From Zhengitettix transpicula (lineage: Eukaryota; Arthropoda; Insecta; Orthoptera; Tetrigidae): a DNA stretch of 64,000 nt. The stretch spans positions 16,568,307 through 16,632,306 of the forward strand of contig CM073594.1 in assembly GCA_037074705.1 (NCBI GenBank). Direction: 5' to 3'. The notes under the pieces were generated by a model. The model was not told the origin of the DNA and ran no database searches. It worked only from the letters and a program-made list of their open reading frames with translations. Positions 1 to 12,152 of this stretch are shown here, piece after piece (position 1 is the stretch's first letter; every line of letters begins with the position of its first letter). Both the position numbers and the translations under genes were made by a program.

Positions 1-1374
1 ATGAGTTTTAATATAGATTCTAAGGATGCAAGAAAATATTTATTGTTCGTTTTGCGAGGACGAATAAGGGATATTTAGAATATCAGTTTAAAAGCAAAGT
101 CGACTGGAAAATTGGAAGTCTGTGGTTAATAGAAAAATAATGAAAAATTCTAAACATCTTAAAATAGCTTCTGATGAAGCAGCAACGGTGACGGTTCTGT
201 TATTAGGAAGAGAATGTACTGAATAATTTTTCACGGCGTCTTAGCATCAGCTGATTGTAAAAATATACAGAACATGGCCAGAATTAAATACTAATGATTA
301 ATAAATGTTTCCCGGTTCAGACTCCTAGATGTTGACATCTTTTCTGCGGTCATTCTCCACCGCTATCTTCAGACTGATGTCGCTGCGTGCGTCGTATTTA
401 TAGGGTCGGGCATGCTGCGACCAGCGTCAAGGACACATGTGTTGCCATGTCGCCTAATATTTTAATAATTGGATTCCAGGCGTTGCTGATCCGGAAGCTC
501 AGTGTCTTTGTTTAAAAGATTTTAATTTCCAGGGAAAAAATTATTAATAATGTGCAACGGGAAAGCTTACATTCATTAACCACATACTGGAGGAACCTCG
601 ACGGCTGTTGTACGGGATCTCTGAAGCTGCTGGTCGAGGGTTAATGCGTCGCTGTAAGACCAGCCTGTTGTTTTTGGTCTTAAATTGAGCAACGCAGAAG
701 ATATTACCTTCACAGACCATTGACTGTCGTAAGGAGAGGGACGTAGTAGAAGTATTGATGAAGAGGGGGGGGGGAACTGTTACGGCGTGACAATGATCAA
801 AGAACGGCGTGTTGGCGCAAATTTCCCAAAATTACCTCGGACCACGGAGGGCAGGCAGCTTGGACTTTTAACACTGTAACTACCAGCAGCATCTCACCGA
901 AAATTGGCGTTAAAGTTGCTACTCCGCTCGGGGGATTCTGAGATGTTATCAGCAACAACACGTAAAGTGCTGCCGATGGGCGCGTTTTCAATCAGGTCCG
1001 TAGCTAATGGTAACATCGCTTAAATGTCCAGAACGTTCTTGGACGCCGCCGCTCTTGAAAAACCACGGTCCACAAAGCACAGGAAGAGGGGGGAAAGGGG
1101 GGAGGGGGCATCACGTCATTTTATTATAGCGCAACTACTTTTTACCTCACTTCGCTTACTTTAATAACAGGCCAGGGTTTTTTTTCTGGATCCACTCGAT
1201 AACTGTACGGGGGATGGCATTGGCCAATACTCAACCTTAGCTACTCCAATGACCATTTAAATAACAGAAATACGATTTTTTCAACGCAGTTGTTTCTAGA
1301 GCTTGAATTCTCCCACTTTTTTCACTATTTTTGATGTAATAAAATGACTACTTTCTATAATATAATTCGTTTAA
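1..1374. other. Gene-free, mostly non-repetitive sequence
   Basis: I see no gene here. Reading frames are short and without recognisable domains. The stretch from about 280 to 1100 is richer in GC than its surroundings and I did not find it repeated elsewhere in the window. It holds several TAAT cores and long G runs near 765 and 1085-1105. It could be regulatory, but nothing proves it. Confidence 0.35.
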
Positions 1375-1375
1375 A

Positions 1376-1690
1376 GAATAATAAAGATATTCAATTCAGG
1401 AAAAAAGGGTAATATAACTACCACACAACGTTTCTGGGATCCTTCTCCCTTATTATTACACTAAACCTTGTTTTTCCCACTGTTGTTGCTCCCCTCATTG
1501 CTATGCAACCCCTTCGGCTCTCCCATTATCGTTGCGTTTTCGACGCTTTTGGGTGTTGTCAAACTGACAAGTGCAGTTGTGTCACTCTAGGCTCTTCTTA
1601 GCACCTGGCTAAAGGGAGCCAAAGATCCCAGAAACGTTGTGTGGTATTTATCATTTATCACTTTTCTGTCTGAAATCTTTATTTTCAATC
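1376..1690. mobile_element. Penelope-like terminal repeat, fold-back copy
   Basis: The two ends are inverted versions of one sequence. The left arm (about 1406-1443) carries ACCACACAACGTTTCTGGGA and the right arm (about 1625-1663) its reverse complement. The middle holds the family core 'GTGCAGTTGTGTCACTCTAG' at about 1572. The same family recurs at 11.9, 22.7, 27.0, 35.1, 42.3-43.1, 45.1, 59.0-59.9 and 62.9 kb. I assign it to Penelope-like elements because the copy at 42.4-43.1 kb abuts a decayed GIY-YIG reading frame. Otherwise it would be an anonymous fold-back repeat. Confidence 0.6.
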
Positions 1691-1977
1691 AGACGTAATT
1701 TTTTTTTCATTTGTTTAAAATAACCAATTTTTCACTATCACGAAAACATCACTATATTTTATTTTTAAAAAATGGGAGCCGTTTTTTCTGTCGGCGAATG
1801 AGAGAAGAGAATTAGACTAATGAAACCCTTACTGCAGCTGAGTGGGCGATAATATGTGACAACGCCGCACGATTTTGATTCGTCAGCGGAAGAAAGACCG
1901 TCAAGATTACATTTGAAACTAACTACGGTAATTGTGATGCTTGGGGTTCTATTTGATATGAAGTCCTGGACGTCTAC

Positions 1978-2048
1978 CGACCTTTCATCTTCCTTCCTTC
2001 CTTCTTTCCTTCCTTCCTCCTTCCTTCCTGCCTTCCTTTCTTCCTTTT
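1978..2048. repeat. (TTCC)n-type polypyrimidine microsatellite
   Basis: Imperfect repeats of TTCC/CTTCC fill this stretch. The reading frame across it (repeated Ser/Phe/Leu) is low-complexity and I do not regard it as coding. Confidence 0.75.
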
Positions 2049-2346
2049 CTCATCGGCTATTTTCAGATACCTTTCCACTTTTCTTCTTTTCAGACCAGTA
2101 CAGTGTTAATTCCTTCTTTAATATTTTTTTCAAGATTATTCTTGAAATTAATATAAAGTTATATACATGAAATTACAGTTCAAAAGTTGTCTCTAACCGT
2201 AACTTATTTTTTAAAATAATTATATTAGTTTACTCTATTTTCTTTTATTGTAACATCCCTATTTTAATTTGTAATTAAATTGTAATTTCAAGGATTTACC
2301 ACCAGGGAAAACTGGCAATTTGTAGATTAAATAAATACATACATCT
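2046..2346 (+). repeat. Interspersed repeat with (TACA)n tail, copy 1
   Basis: This sequence matches 12153-12375 plus 12906-12958 over about 280 bp and ends in the same tail (GTAGATTAAATAAATACATA). A fixed 3' end followed by a short tandem tail suggests the 3' end of a non-LTR retroelement or SINE. No coding sequence is left, so the clade is unknown. Confidence 0.55.
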
Positions 2347-4288
2347 ACTCTGTGTGTCATCGGCACATAAATCCTTATCCATTAAAACAACTGTCCACTC
2401 ATCAACTCCTACGTCCACGTTAACTTCTCCCCTCACAACTGTCTAAAATCAACTTCTAACTCTATACTGACGCAACGATTCAACAGGCCTATTTAAAGCT
2501 AGTGACGTTTCATTCCACGTTTCAATTTTTTTACTTCTTCTTTCAATCCGCCCCATATCTCTCCTCCCAACATTCTTAACCAATCACCACATTTTCCACG
2601 TAGATGTTTCTTGTTCGAGGTTACCGACTGTTTATTTTTCATATGACGACCGGGACTATGGTTTTTTTTAAACTTCGTCTTTCTCTCTCCTTCCCCCCCC
2701 CGGAAAACACGACCGAAGCATCTGTTACGGACAGATTTACGCCGATCTGCTACCAAGAAATCCCGTTCGTCCAGTGCGCGGTCACAACTCTACTTCTACG
2801 ACGACTACAAGGAAGGTTATTGGATAGCAAAATTTACAGCTTCTGCTGATGGGAAAGAAGTTGGTTGTCAAACAATTGAAGCTATGATTAAACCAAAAGG
2901 AATTATTGGCTGTAATTGACATTGTAGTATTATAAATATTCCACCAACTATGTAATTTAAAATTATGATGTGCAAGGTAAATAATGTAGATGTTGTACTG
3001 GTACATGTAATTTAAAAAAGTGGTCTTTTCAAATAAAACATAAGAATTTATGTGAAATATCAAAAGTTCCTTCAATATTACTTCTCTGTAAGTTTTGTTT
3101 GGCAAGAAATAAATAAGTACTAATGCAAGAGTGACAATTGTTTTAGCGAATAAGTTATCAAAGAGTAAATAAAAGGGTGGTTAAAACCGACGTTTCTTAA
3201 AAACTTATTTAAATTGCAAGAAAGGCTAGTGCGTTATTACGATGTACCTAATAGAAGAAGTAAGATCAGAAAGATTTGAAATATATAAAACGTTGGTTAA
3301 CTATAAATGTATTATTCCAGAACTGATATATATACATATATAAATTGAAATTAGGATCGTTGAAGTGAAAATTATAGACAAAACCGTAAGAATCAATGTA
3401 GCAATATTGGAAGCAGAACTACAGAAGAAATTTCATCATTATGTTGTCAAACATTGCGAACCATATTATTATTATTTCCCGTTTTATTTTTTTATGTAAG
3501 TTGAAACTGAGTTTCTTGATCGTTCTATCCAGCGCTTTTTTTTACAGCTAAATGTGTTGGCATTTCAATCTCCAGTGACCTGAAACACAAGAAAGCTGCC
3601 CTCGTATATTATTATGAACCCACTTGGCGAAGAAGAAGAAGAAAAAAAAAGAAGAGTGATTCCGAAGCAACACTCTGGAAGTAAAGATTAAATTGTTTGT
3701 GCTGGAAAACAAAATACGGGAAGGCATTAAACTGGAATAACCATAATTACAAATTATGAGAGCATTTCTCCTCCCATTCTCGGTGCTTCCCTTAAAAGCA
3801 AAGTTGCAAGAAAGAGAGAAAGAAAGGCGAACGCGTGATTACGATGTACCTAATGGAAAGCACTCTGACTTTTTTATCCTCCCCCCCCCCCCCACTGTAA
3901 TGCGTTAGGATGATGACACTTGCTTCTACGGTAAGAGAAATGGGCCTCATACCCTATGCATCATTTTTCTTCTGGAAGAAACAAATATTTTTTCTCTTTT
4001 AGTCCTTCACATTACAACGATGACAATGGCCTGGTCAAAAATACAGATATGCGTTTAAATTGACTTAAATTTATTTACATGGGGGAACAACAAATGATTA
4101 TATTTATCTGTCTCATCAGAATTATAGATTTTACTGAAAGTACAGAATAATCAGAAAAATTCAGTGGGAAAAGGAAACGTAGAACTGTGTGGGGTACTGG
4201 AAGACAGTAATGCAAAATAGGTTTCCAAAGGATTGTTCTAGAAATGTAAATCTATTATTATGGTGCTGTAATATAGAAAAATAATGAA
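2347..4288. other. Gene-free AT-rich stretch
   Basis: No gene or known repeat recognised. Short frames are broken often. There is a C run near 3880-3893 and an A/G-rich patch near 3630-3655. Confidence 0.35.
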
Positions 4289-4290
4289 AT

Positions 4291-4790
4291 AATATGTAAA
4301 AAAAATATTAATCAAAGGAAGGAGTTTAATTTTAACATGTAAAAGGACAAAAAGCGTAACCGAATTTATTTTTATCACAATTATAATGCCAAATAAACGG
4401 ATAGAATTGGAGTGAATTGAACGCTCACAATATATGTTCTAGGGAGGAGGGAGGGGAATATGTAAAAAAAAATTAATCGAAGGAAGGAGTTTAATTTTAA
4501 CATGTAAAAGGACAAAAAGCGTAACCGAATTTATTTTTATCACAATTATAATGCCAAATAAACGGATAGAATTGGAGTGAATTGAACGCTCACAATATAT
4601 GTTATAGAGAGGAGGGAGGAGAATATGTAAAAAAAAAATTAATTGAAGGAAGGAGTTTAATTTTAACATGTAAAAGGACCGAAAGGGTAACCGAATTTAT
4701 TTTTATAACAATTATAATGCTAAATAATTGGAGTGAATTGAACGCTCACAATATATGTTCTAGGGAGGAGGGAGGGAAGGGGGGGGAATA
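4291..4790. repeat. Tandem repeat, three units of about 165 bp
   Basis: The motif AATATGTAAAAAAAA followed by AGGAAGGAGTTTAATTTTAA starts at 4291, 4457 and 4622, and a decayed fourth start is seen at 4787. The spacings are 166, 165 and 165 bp. Each unit ends in a G-rich block (GGAGGGAGG). Units differ by few substitutions, which suggests recent expansion or gene conversion. Overlapping frames on both strands (4439-4818) are by-products of the repeat. Confidence 0.85.
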
Positions 4791-5291
4791 TATAAATATT
4801 AGATTGAAGTTTTCATGAAAAAAACCACTATAGACGAGTCTTTCGTAGTGACTTGTATAAATATAAGATTAGACGACAATAACGCTCAAAGCAAAGAACT
4901 AAACTAATATTTACAGTTTCGTCCAGCTGTGGAGATCATTCAACAAGATTGTTGATGAACGTAAAAGATTTTTCCGACTAATATTGGACTCATAAAAGCA
5001 ATTATATATAACTACGATTTATTTAATATATTTTTAATAGTATTAAAAACGATATTCGTACCTTCTAAGTTAAAATATATAGAGAAAAAAATCCAAAGAA
5101 AATTCGAAACCGTAAGTGAGAAACGTCCCGATGTTAGAAAAAGACTCGCATGAGCGTCGAAACGTCTGCAAGTTTTACATTTGAATTTTTTAAATTTTTT
5201 TAAGCTTGTCTATACGAAGGTTGATTTAAAAATATTACTATATTTAACGTACTGTTAATTTCTATGTTGTAAGGTATTTTTATTTATTTTT

Positions 5292-5498
5292 TCGGGTGGT
5301 CTGAAAAGTTTCCGACCTCAACGTGAAGTTGGCAGCACTAGTAAATAAAAATCTAGTGAATTTACAGAGATGGGAGCGTCGCTGGGAGAAGTGTTGTAGA
5401 GTTACAAGGAGACTATGTTGAAAAATAAAAAAAAAAGAATTTTTTAAAAAATATCTTCTATCATTTTTGGGTCGGAAACTTTTCAGACCACCCTCGTA
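5292..5498 (+). mobile_element. Internally deleted mariner-type element (about 0.2 kb)
   Basis: The ends are inverted: GGTGGTCTGAAAAGTTTCCG near 5295 and its reverse complement at about 5472-5493, followed by TA as expected for mariner target-site duplication. Just inside the right end is an in-frame LQGDYVEK-stop (about 5400-5430), which resembles a mariner transposase C-terminus. The copy therefore looks like a deletion derivative that keeps only the termini and the last codons. The left flank is degenerate (TTTC rather than TA). Confidence 0.65.
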
Positions 5499-5559
5499 GT
5501 AGAGGACAAAATTAATTTCTGAAATTTCTGAAACAAAAATATTAATTTCTTTAAAAAAA

Positions 5560-6245
5560 ATTGACTGAGAAAATAAGCAGTTAACTGTAGGTGAATATTT
5601 AAAAAGAAATTATGCATTCATGAAATGCATAAATTTAGGGGTAATCGTTACGTAAAAGTGAAACTCTGTACGATAAAAATATAATAAAAGTGTTATAAAA
5701 ATATATTGAAATTATTATCAATATTTAAAAAAATTTAAGCCGAGAAAATAAGAAGTTAAGTGTAGGTGAATATTTAAAAAGAAATGATGCATCTTGAAAT
5801 GCATAAATTCAGGGGTAATCGTTTCGTAAAAGCGAAATCCTGACCTTAAAAATATAATAAAAGTGTTATAAAAATACGTTGAAATTGTTATCAATATTTA
5901 ACAAAATTTTAGTCGAGAAAATAAGCAGTTAAGTGTAGGTGAATATTTAAAAAGAAATGATATATTCTTGGAATGCATAAATTCAGGGGTAATCGTTACG
6001 TAAAAGTGAAACTCTGTACGATAAAAATATAATAAAATTGTTATAAAAATACGTTGAAATTATTATCAATATTTAAAATAATTTTAGCCGAGAAAATAAG
6101 CAGTTAAGTGTAGGTGAATATTTAAGAAGAAATGATGCATTCTTGAAATGCATAAATTCAGGGGTAATCGTTACGTAAAGGTGAAACTCTGTACGATAAA
6201 ATATAATAAAAGTGTTATAAAAATACTTTGATATTATTATCAATA
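5560..6245. repeat. Tandem repeat, four units of about 175 bp
   Basis: GAGAAAATAAGCAGTTAA recurs at 5567, 5742, 5915 and 6090 (spacings 175, 173 and 175 bp). Each unit has a small palindrome around ATGCATTCTTGAAATGCAT and the block GGGGTAATCGTTACGTAAA. Units differ by scattered substitutions and by A-run lengths. It begins right after the mariner relic. Confidence 0.88.
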
Positions 6246-6289
6246 ATTAACGACAATAATTGATTTGAATAACAAATCTGTTCCTGATA

Positions 6290-6830
6290 GAATCGTCCCC
6301 CCAGCAATTTAGTTCTACCGATTTCCTAAGTGCGGCAATAACTGCCTGGGACGGTTGTTGTTGTTGTTGGTTCTTTTTTTATATCTTTCCGGGTGAATTT
6401 ATGAGTGGAATAAAATATTACGGAGTGCAAGTAGAGCCGACGAGGTCCATTCCACAATCAATCACACGGCCAGCCCACAAAAGATAAGCGCGGACACGCA
6501 AAAACCAACACGGGCTGGCTAATGCGGGGAGGGGGAGGGGGGGACTCCGAATCAATTCGAATAAAGCAGCAGTAGTTCTGGAAAGGGGCGCCGGCAAAAG
6601 GCTCCATTAAAACACGATTTGTTAATGCCCCGGTCCCAGGCTAAACGAGTTTAGTGATTAATTGATTAAATTTAGCGAGCTGCTCAACGCCAGCACTGAC
6701 TTAAAGCATTTGCCTAGTAATTGGATGAGGAACACGTATCGATCACTTTGCGAAACTGGAGGAAATTCCCCCAAATTGCTAGGGAAAAATTATAAAGCAC
6801 GCACAGACTTTATAATTGATTAATCTATTA
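6290..6830. promoter_or_regulatory. Candidate conserved non-coding island
   Basis: This stretch is GC-richer and not repeated in the window. It is dense in homeodomain-type cores such as GTGATTAATTGATTAAAT near 6654. No good open frame crosses it. It looks like an enhancer or other constrained non-coding block, but only comparison with related genomes could show this. Confidence 0.3.
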
Positions 6831-7777
6831 TTTTAATAGTCACAGAAAATTTTTTTTTTAATAACCCATATTCATCTGATATTTAAAGGGCAACATTTTA
6901 AACATGGTTGTACATCACATCCTATTATTTGCAATTGGGTAACATCTTTGGTACTCAATCACCCAAGCTCTGACTAACTTCAATGTATGAAAGCTGTGAC
7001 GTGTGTGTGTCAGGGGGGTGGGGGAGAAAATAATTTACTTCAAACAAGTAAAGATGTTTTTTTATAATATTCATTTTTTCATAACTCGCATGATTCAATC
7101 CTGAAAGGTTCCAAATATTTATATTCACCTCCAAAGCCATTAAAAAAATTATTATAATAATGTGGTCACATAACTCGCATGACTCAGTGAATCTGAGAGC
7201 AGTTTCCTCCAATGGTGCTTTCTTTATGGGGGTAAGTACTCTCAGTGGGACTTCTCAAATTATTTACGAAGTTTAAAGTGAATCCTGAATGGAGAATTTT
7301 TTTTTCCTTACCACTCTTACACTCTTAATCCTGTCTTCAGTCCATTAATTCATGAAATATTTAGTTATGTTTGGAAACGTCGTCATCCATGATGTGGATT
7401 CGAGATTGTTATAACCAGCCTGTGTTATAAACACTTTACATCACACTTACTGAAAAAAAAAAGTCTTACTAGTTGTTAAGTTCCCTTCCCATTATTATCT
7501 AAAAAAAATATATTACTTATTTCATTCTTGTTGTATCGTCTATACTATCCTGTTACCCCGGTAATTACGAATGAATCTTTATTTCCTTTTAATTAGTCAT
7601 ATTTTACTTTCATAAAATAGCACTCAGTGTATTTTCCGTCAAGAAGAGACGTGATAATATTCCTTTTATATATTTCGTATCTACTTAAGTATCTACTTAA
7701 GAGATTTCCACTATAGGAAATATAGATAAATAGAGATTATGATATATTACTCATAGGCCGACAAGATATATATATAT
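6831..7777. other. Gene-free AT-rich stretch
   Basis: Nothing recognised. A frame at 6955-7212 (minus, 85 codons) has an Ile run and no domain. The phrase CATAACTCGCATGA occurs twice (about 7079 and 7169), a short local duplication. Confidence 0.35.
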
Positions 7778-8749
7778 TGTAATAATTAAATAAATGTACA
7801 AATGGCTGTGGCTAAATAAAAAGAACTATTAAGGGAAAACAATTAAACAAATTTATTAACAATTTTAAATACACAATAATATTTGGGATCTCAGGGTCTT
7901 AAACTGGGTTTGATAAATGGGTGAATTTATACAATCAAATTACATTTACCTTTTATGGAAGTTAATGCGTCTGAAACATAGACGAACTTTGTTGTGGAAG
8001 AAATAATACTACAGATTGAATTTAAATGTAATAATTAAATAATTAAAATTAAAGAACGATCTGACTTTTATCTTTTAAAAGAGGTTTACAATATGATTTT
8101 AAAGTTTTTTACTTACGGCCGCCCAGGTCTCATTTTAGGTTTTTCGTGCACAAAATTTGGGGATATCACTGATTCTAATACGCACAGACTCTAAATGTCA
8201 AAAAATTCTAATTGGCGTAGTTTTGTTAGTTGGTCTAACACAAATTGGTAGGTTCTCGATGCTTTTCTGCAACCTGGATTTGCAGATCTCGTGACTTTAG
8301 TTGGAAATGTACTTCCTTGGTTTGTCTATGGCCAGCAGGTTGAATTTATGCTCGGCCACCGATTACAACATTAGTTTCACTCTCTCCTTCCCGACTGAAG
8401 ATTGCTTTACTTTACAATATTTAAATGCATGTTTGTAACTGCTATCAAACTGTTCTATTTGCGGTCCGCTGCCCGACTGCAAAACTTTTTGAAATATGAA
8501 AAGTTTTGGTCTTTACACCTCGCTGTTCTATGCCTGACTCTAAAGCTTTCAAACTGTTCGCTGTCCGCTGCCCAACTGACTTCCTCGTCTCGTAAATTTT
8601 GAACACGTAAAATTCTCAGCCGATCGACAACAACAATACTTTCTTTGCGTTGCCGCCTTGTTGCGGCGTCCACTCTAAATCCAATAATAATGAGTCCTCT
8701 ACAATCCAACTTTCCAATTAGCACAATGTCTTAATTACCAATTACTACA
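7778..8749. mobile_element. Possible solo LTR (TG...CA)
   Basis: The segment starts TGTAATAATTAA and ends TTACCAATTACTACA, so its ends are short imperfect inverted repeats of TG...CA type. Both flanks are runs of TATATA, which may be the target. Length (972 bp) fits a long LTR. Inside, the phrase 'TTCTATTTGCGGTCCGCTGC' is followed by a diverged partial copy about 100 bp later. No paired LTR, primer site or coding part was found. Confidence 0.3.
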
Positions 8750-9185
8750 ATATATATATACACAGATAGACCTGTGCGTAACATCGCAGAGTTACCATAG
8801 CAACAACAGACTATTTATCAAAAATAATGTATCATGAATGACTATGCTATTTTATTAATAATGTCACACAATATGGGTACTCATAATTAATTTATTATCA
8901 ATGTATATATATATATATATATGCATTCCATGAAATATATACGAATGATATATGGCGAATTTTCATCCAGATGGTTCGTTATGAAACTGCGTCTTATTTC
9001 CCAACTACATAAAAGAGTTTTTAACAGTGTAGGGTTTTTAAAATTATTACAATAGAATACCTTATGCAGTCACTGTAAAATTAAATACGTTTTTTTTCCC
9101 CGGGAATTTTATCAGTTGAATAACCCTGTTATTCTACTAGAATAAGTTGTTTGTAGTAATACATCCGCTATCTTATCCTAATTTT

Positions 9186-9660
9186 TGCAGTCACTTTATA
9201 TTAGTGACCATCGAGAGAAACACTATCAATCTCATTGACTCCAAAAAAACATATATGGGCCGTCTTGGCATGTTTGAAAAATTTACCGGGGGGGCTGGTA
9301 GTCGTGTCTAAACACCCCCCCCCCCACAGTGTTTGTTTCTGGATCGGCAGATGCGGAACATTCGCACAGTCAATTTTATTAATAATATTTTAATGACACA
9401 TCTATCCGGTTTTTTAAAACGTCTAGATTTTGTAAAGTCTAGATTTCTTTACAAAAAAAACGGTTAACGAAATCTTCCGTTTATCTAATCCAATTGAGAG
9501 AATTTTGATTTCATTTCCCTTCCATTAAATTGTCAGTCTCTTCTGTTTTCACCCTATTTAAGCATTATTATTATAGATAAAAGCTTCACATTAATTTCAT
9601 GTTTAACATAGTTCTTAGTTACTACAAAAAATAATTTACTCCCCGCCTCTTGCATATTCC
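9186..9660. repeat. Interspersed repeat J, copy 1 (about 475 bp)
   Basis: It is a direct copy of 12378-12905. Both begin at TGCAGTCACTTTATATTAGT and end near 'TGCATA'. The middle block (CACAGTGTTTGTTTC) is also shared with the Helitron-like elements at 10.1 and 13.3 kb, so repeat J may be a relative or a captured piece of them. No coding potential. Confidence 0.6.
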
Positions 9661-10102
9661 GTGATTGGACAAGGTTAAATTCCAAGAAGTTGTAGGACAA
9701 TATCTGATAACGTTTCCTGTATTTTTGTCCTTATTTTATTATTAGTTCGTTATCTATAATTTTAATAATACTTTGATAACCTAACGTGAGGGCTGTGTCA
9801 CCCCTAAACATGAAATGTACTGGAATTATATACGTTCCCGACTGTTTTTCCCTTCGATTAATTATTTATAGGTAGTACCACTACTACAAATTTGTAACTA
9901 AACATTCTTGAACATGTTTGCGAAAATCTCTCATATTATTTAAAGGTATGGGGGAAAAAAAACAAGAAAGCAAAACAACGTTGTTGTTTTTTGGGGGGGT
10001 GGGGGCTTCGTTTGAAATTGATGTCGCTTTTACTATTCTAAAATATTTAGTAACTGAAAAAAGGAACAGTTCGTCATAAAACATCCAGAGTTTTATTTAT
10101 TA

Positions 10103-10880
10103 CTAGCTGGGTGCCCGGTGTTGCCCGAGATGTCATTTATCTATAACCCCCGATATGACTCCAATTTCGGCTGCTTTTGCGCAATTTTTATGTAACGCTA
10201 CTCGAACCCTAATCATTATAATTAACTCTGAAAAATATTTCTTCAACGCAAATATCTGCCGTGTTTGCATGTTCCAAAATTTGCAGCCCGCTACCCCTGC
10301 ATCTGAGGGGTAAATGCCAATTTGAATGTCGTAACTAAACACAGTGACTTCCATAACCTTTGATTTGACTCCAATCTCGGTTGTATTCGCGTTATTTTAC
10401 TGTAAAGCATCTCCACCCCAAACCCGAAGGGTGTCCTTTTCACAGGGCGTAGGGGATGAAAATTGTATTCAGATAACATTGGTAGAAACACTATCAATAT
10501 CTTTGACCCCTAAAAATATTTATCCGACTCAAATATCGGCTGTTTTACTATGTTTAAATATTTCCACCCCCGCTTCTGGGGGTGGAAGACGCGTCTCACC
10601 CCGACAGTGTTTGTTTCCTGGTCGCAAAGAACACGTGTACGAAATTTGGTGAAAATTGCTCGACTGGTGTAGATTTGTATTTTATTTAGAAAACGTTTGT
10701 ATGGGAAATAGAAAAGGGCTGTTTTTAGGGTTTTCCCGGAAATTATTCGATTTTTTCTCGCCTTTTAAACCTTCCCTAGACCTCCACAAACATTTCAAGA
10801 CTAAGATAAGATAAATCCGTTCAGCTGTTCTCCAGTTTTAGTGAGACTAACGAACAGCAATTCATTTTTATATATATAGA
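10103..10880 (-). mobile_element. Non-autonomous Helitron-like element, copy 1
   Basis: Read on the minus strand it starts A|TCTATATATATAAAAAT and ends CCAGCTAG|T, matching the Helitron rule (5' TC, 3' CTRR, insertion between A and T with no target duplication). It is an inverted near-copy of 13287-14066 (778 versus 780 bp). There is no Rep/helicase coding sequence. The frames of 66-109 codons present in both copies are conserved only because the copies are young. The 3' hairpin is weak (CGG/CCG), so the class call is not certain. Confidence 0.55.
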
Positions 10881-11389
10881 TAGATAGATAGATTTTTTAA
10901 AACTGACCTTTACAAATAAGTCACGTCGATATGAAAACAAATCAGTATTAAATTATGGGTACGAGTTCTGTGATCCACAACATACACGTTTGAAGCGTCA
11001 GTAAGCTCCATTTTTTTAAAAAATTTTCAGTATGTAATTTCCTGTTTCTTGTGCCCAGGACGCTACTGTAAATAAACGATTTTTCTTCCCCTTGGAAGAG
11101 AGAGAAACCTCTATTATATTTGCCAAACACACAAATCCAGAATTTAATTAATTTCCCCCCCACCCTCTTCCCCATGGTCCCTACGCCGTGGTCTTATTGA
11201 CATGAGATGAAATGCAGAATGAAGAGAAAAATAAACTGGACAAGTCGTTGTGGTTCATTAAATTTAATTAATCCTCGTAGCTCTATAGATGGTTACTTAA
11301 TTAAAATCTGGGATTGTTAGTCTGGGATGACAGTCTCATCTGAAGACAGTGGCGACAACGACAGGAAAATTGGATTTTCTCTCTCTTTG

Positions 11390-11610
11390 CACGAATTTCA
11401 ACTTCGGGCTTTTAATCTATACGTTTGCTGCAGACGCGCACAGTCGTGACAGTCAAATAAAGTGTCTTGCAATCGAATAAAGGCAACTGTGTTTTAATAT
11501 CCTGTAAACTACGGAGCATCGAGAGCTTTCCGGACGGGAACAGCTCAAGATTACTTTCACAAATGTGTGTGTGTCATGGCGCCGTTCAGAAAGCAGGTGT
11601 TCCGAAGAAA
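11390..11610. promoter_or_regulatory. Candidate non-repetitive island
   Basis: A GC-richer stretch, single-copy in the window and without an open frame of note. Possible regulatory sequence; weak evidence. Confidence 0.2.
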
Positions 11611-11864
11611 AGAACTAATTTTAAAATTATAAATTGACACATTTCCTGTAAAAAAAAATAATTATTCATCCATTTCACATCCTTGTACACGTACAAATAA
11701 GTTCAAGACAGAGTTTTAAAGTAACGTCAACATTCTGATAGTCTTCGTTATTAGATTGAAAAATAATTGACCAACTTCCATCACATCCGTTTTAATAAAT
11801 AATTTATTATACATTACACTGACAGAGATAATTGTATTTAAACTTTGTATGTAATGATAATTTT

Positions 11865-11985
11865 GAATAAGAAAGATAGACAATACAGGTAATATAAATC
11901 CTTGTTCCTTTCGCCAGGAGCGAAGGAGAGCCTAGAGTGACACAACTGCACTTTGTCAGTTGACAAAACTCCACTATTATACTGT
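11865..11985 (+). mobile_element. Penelope-like terminal repeat, half copy
   Basis: It shows GAATAAGAAAGATAGACAAT, then GGTAATATAAAT, then AGAGCCTAGAGTGACACAAC and TCAGTTGACAAAACTC, the order seen in the family's left arm. About 30 bp between the ATAAAT and CCTTGTT blocks are missing. The inverted right arm is absent. Confidence 0.6.
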
Positions 11986-12152
11986 TTCCTCTTTAGTTAA
12001 CTTATTTTCGGGTATAACTTCATCATTTTTTGAGACCAGAAAAAAAATGGTCTCTTCTACTATTTATATATAGCAGTTTATAAAAATTGTTATTTGTGTT
12101 AATATCATTATTTATGTATTTTTATGGTATTGATATTTAAATAGTTAGTTAA

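Noticed and set aside
10344..10652. 102-codon frame conserved at 13496-13825
   Set aside because: Conserved only because both lie in near-identical Helitron-like copies; no domain and no support in the more distant copy at 45.3 kb.
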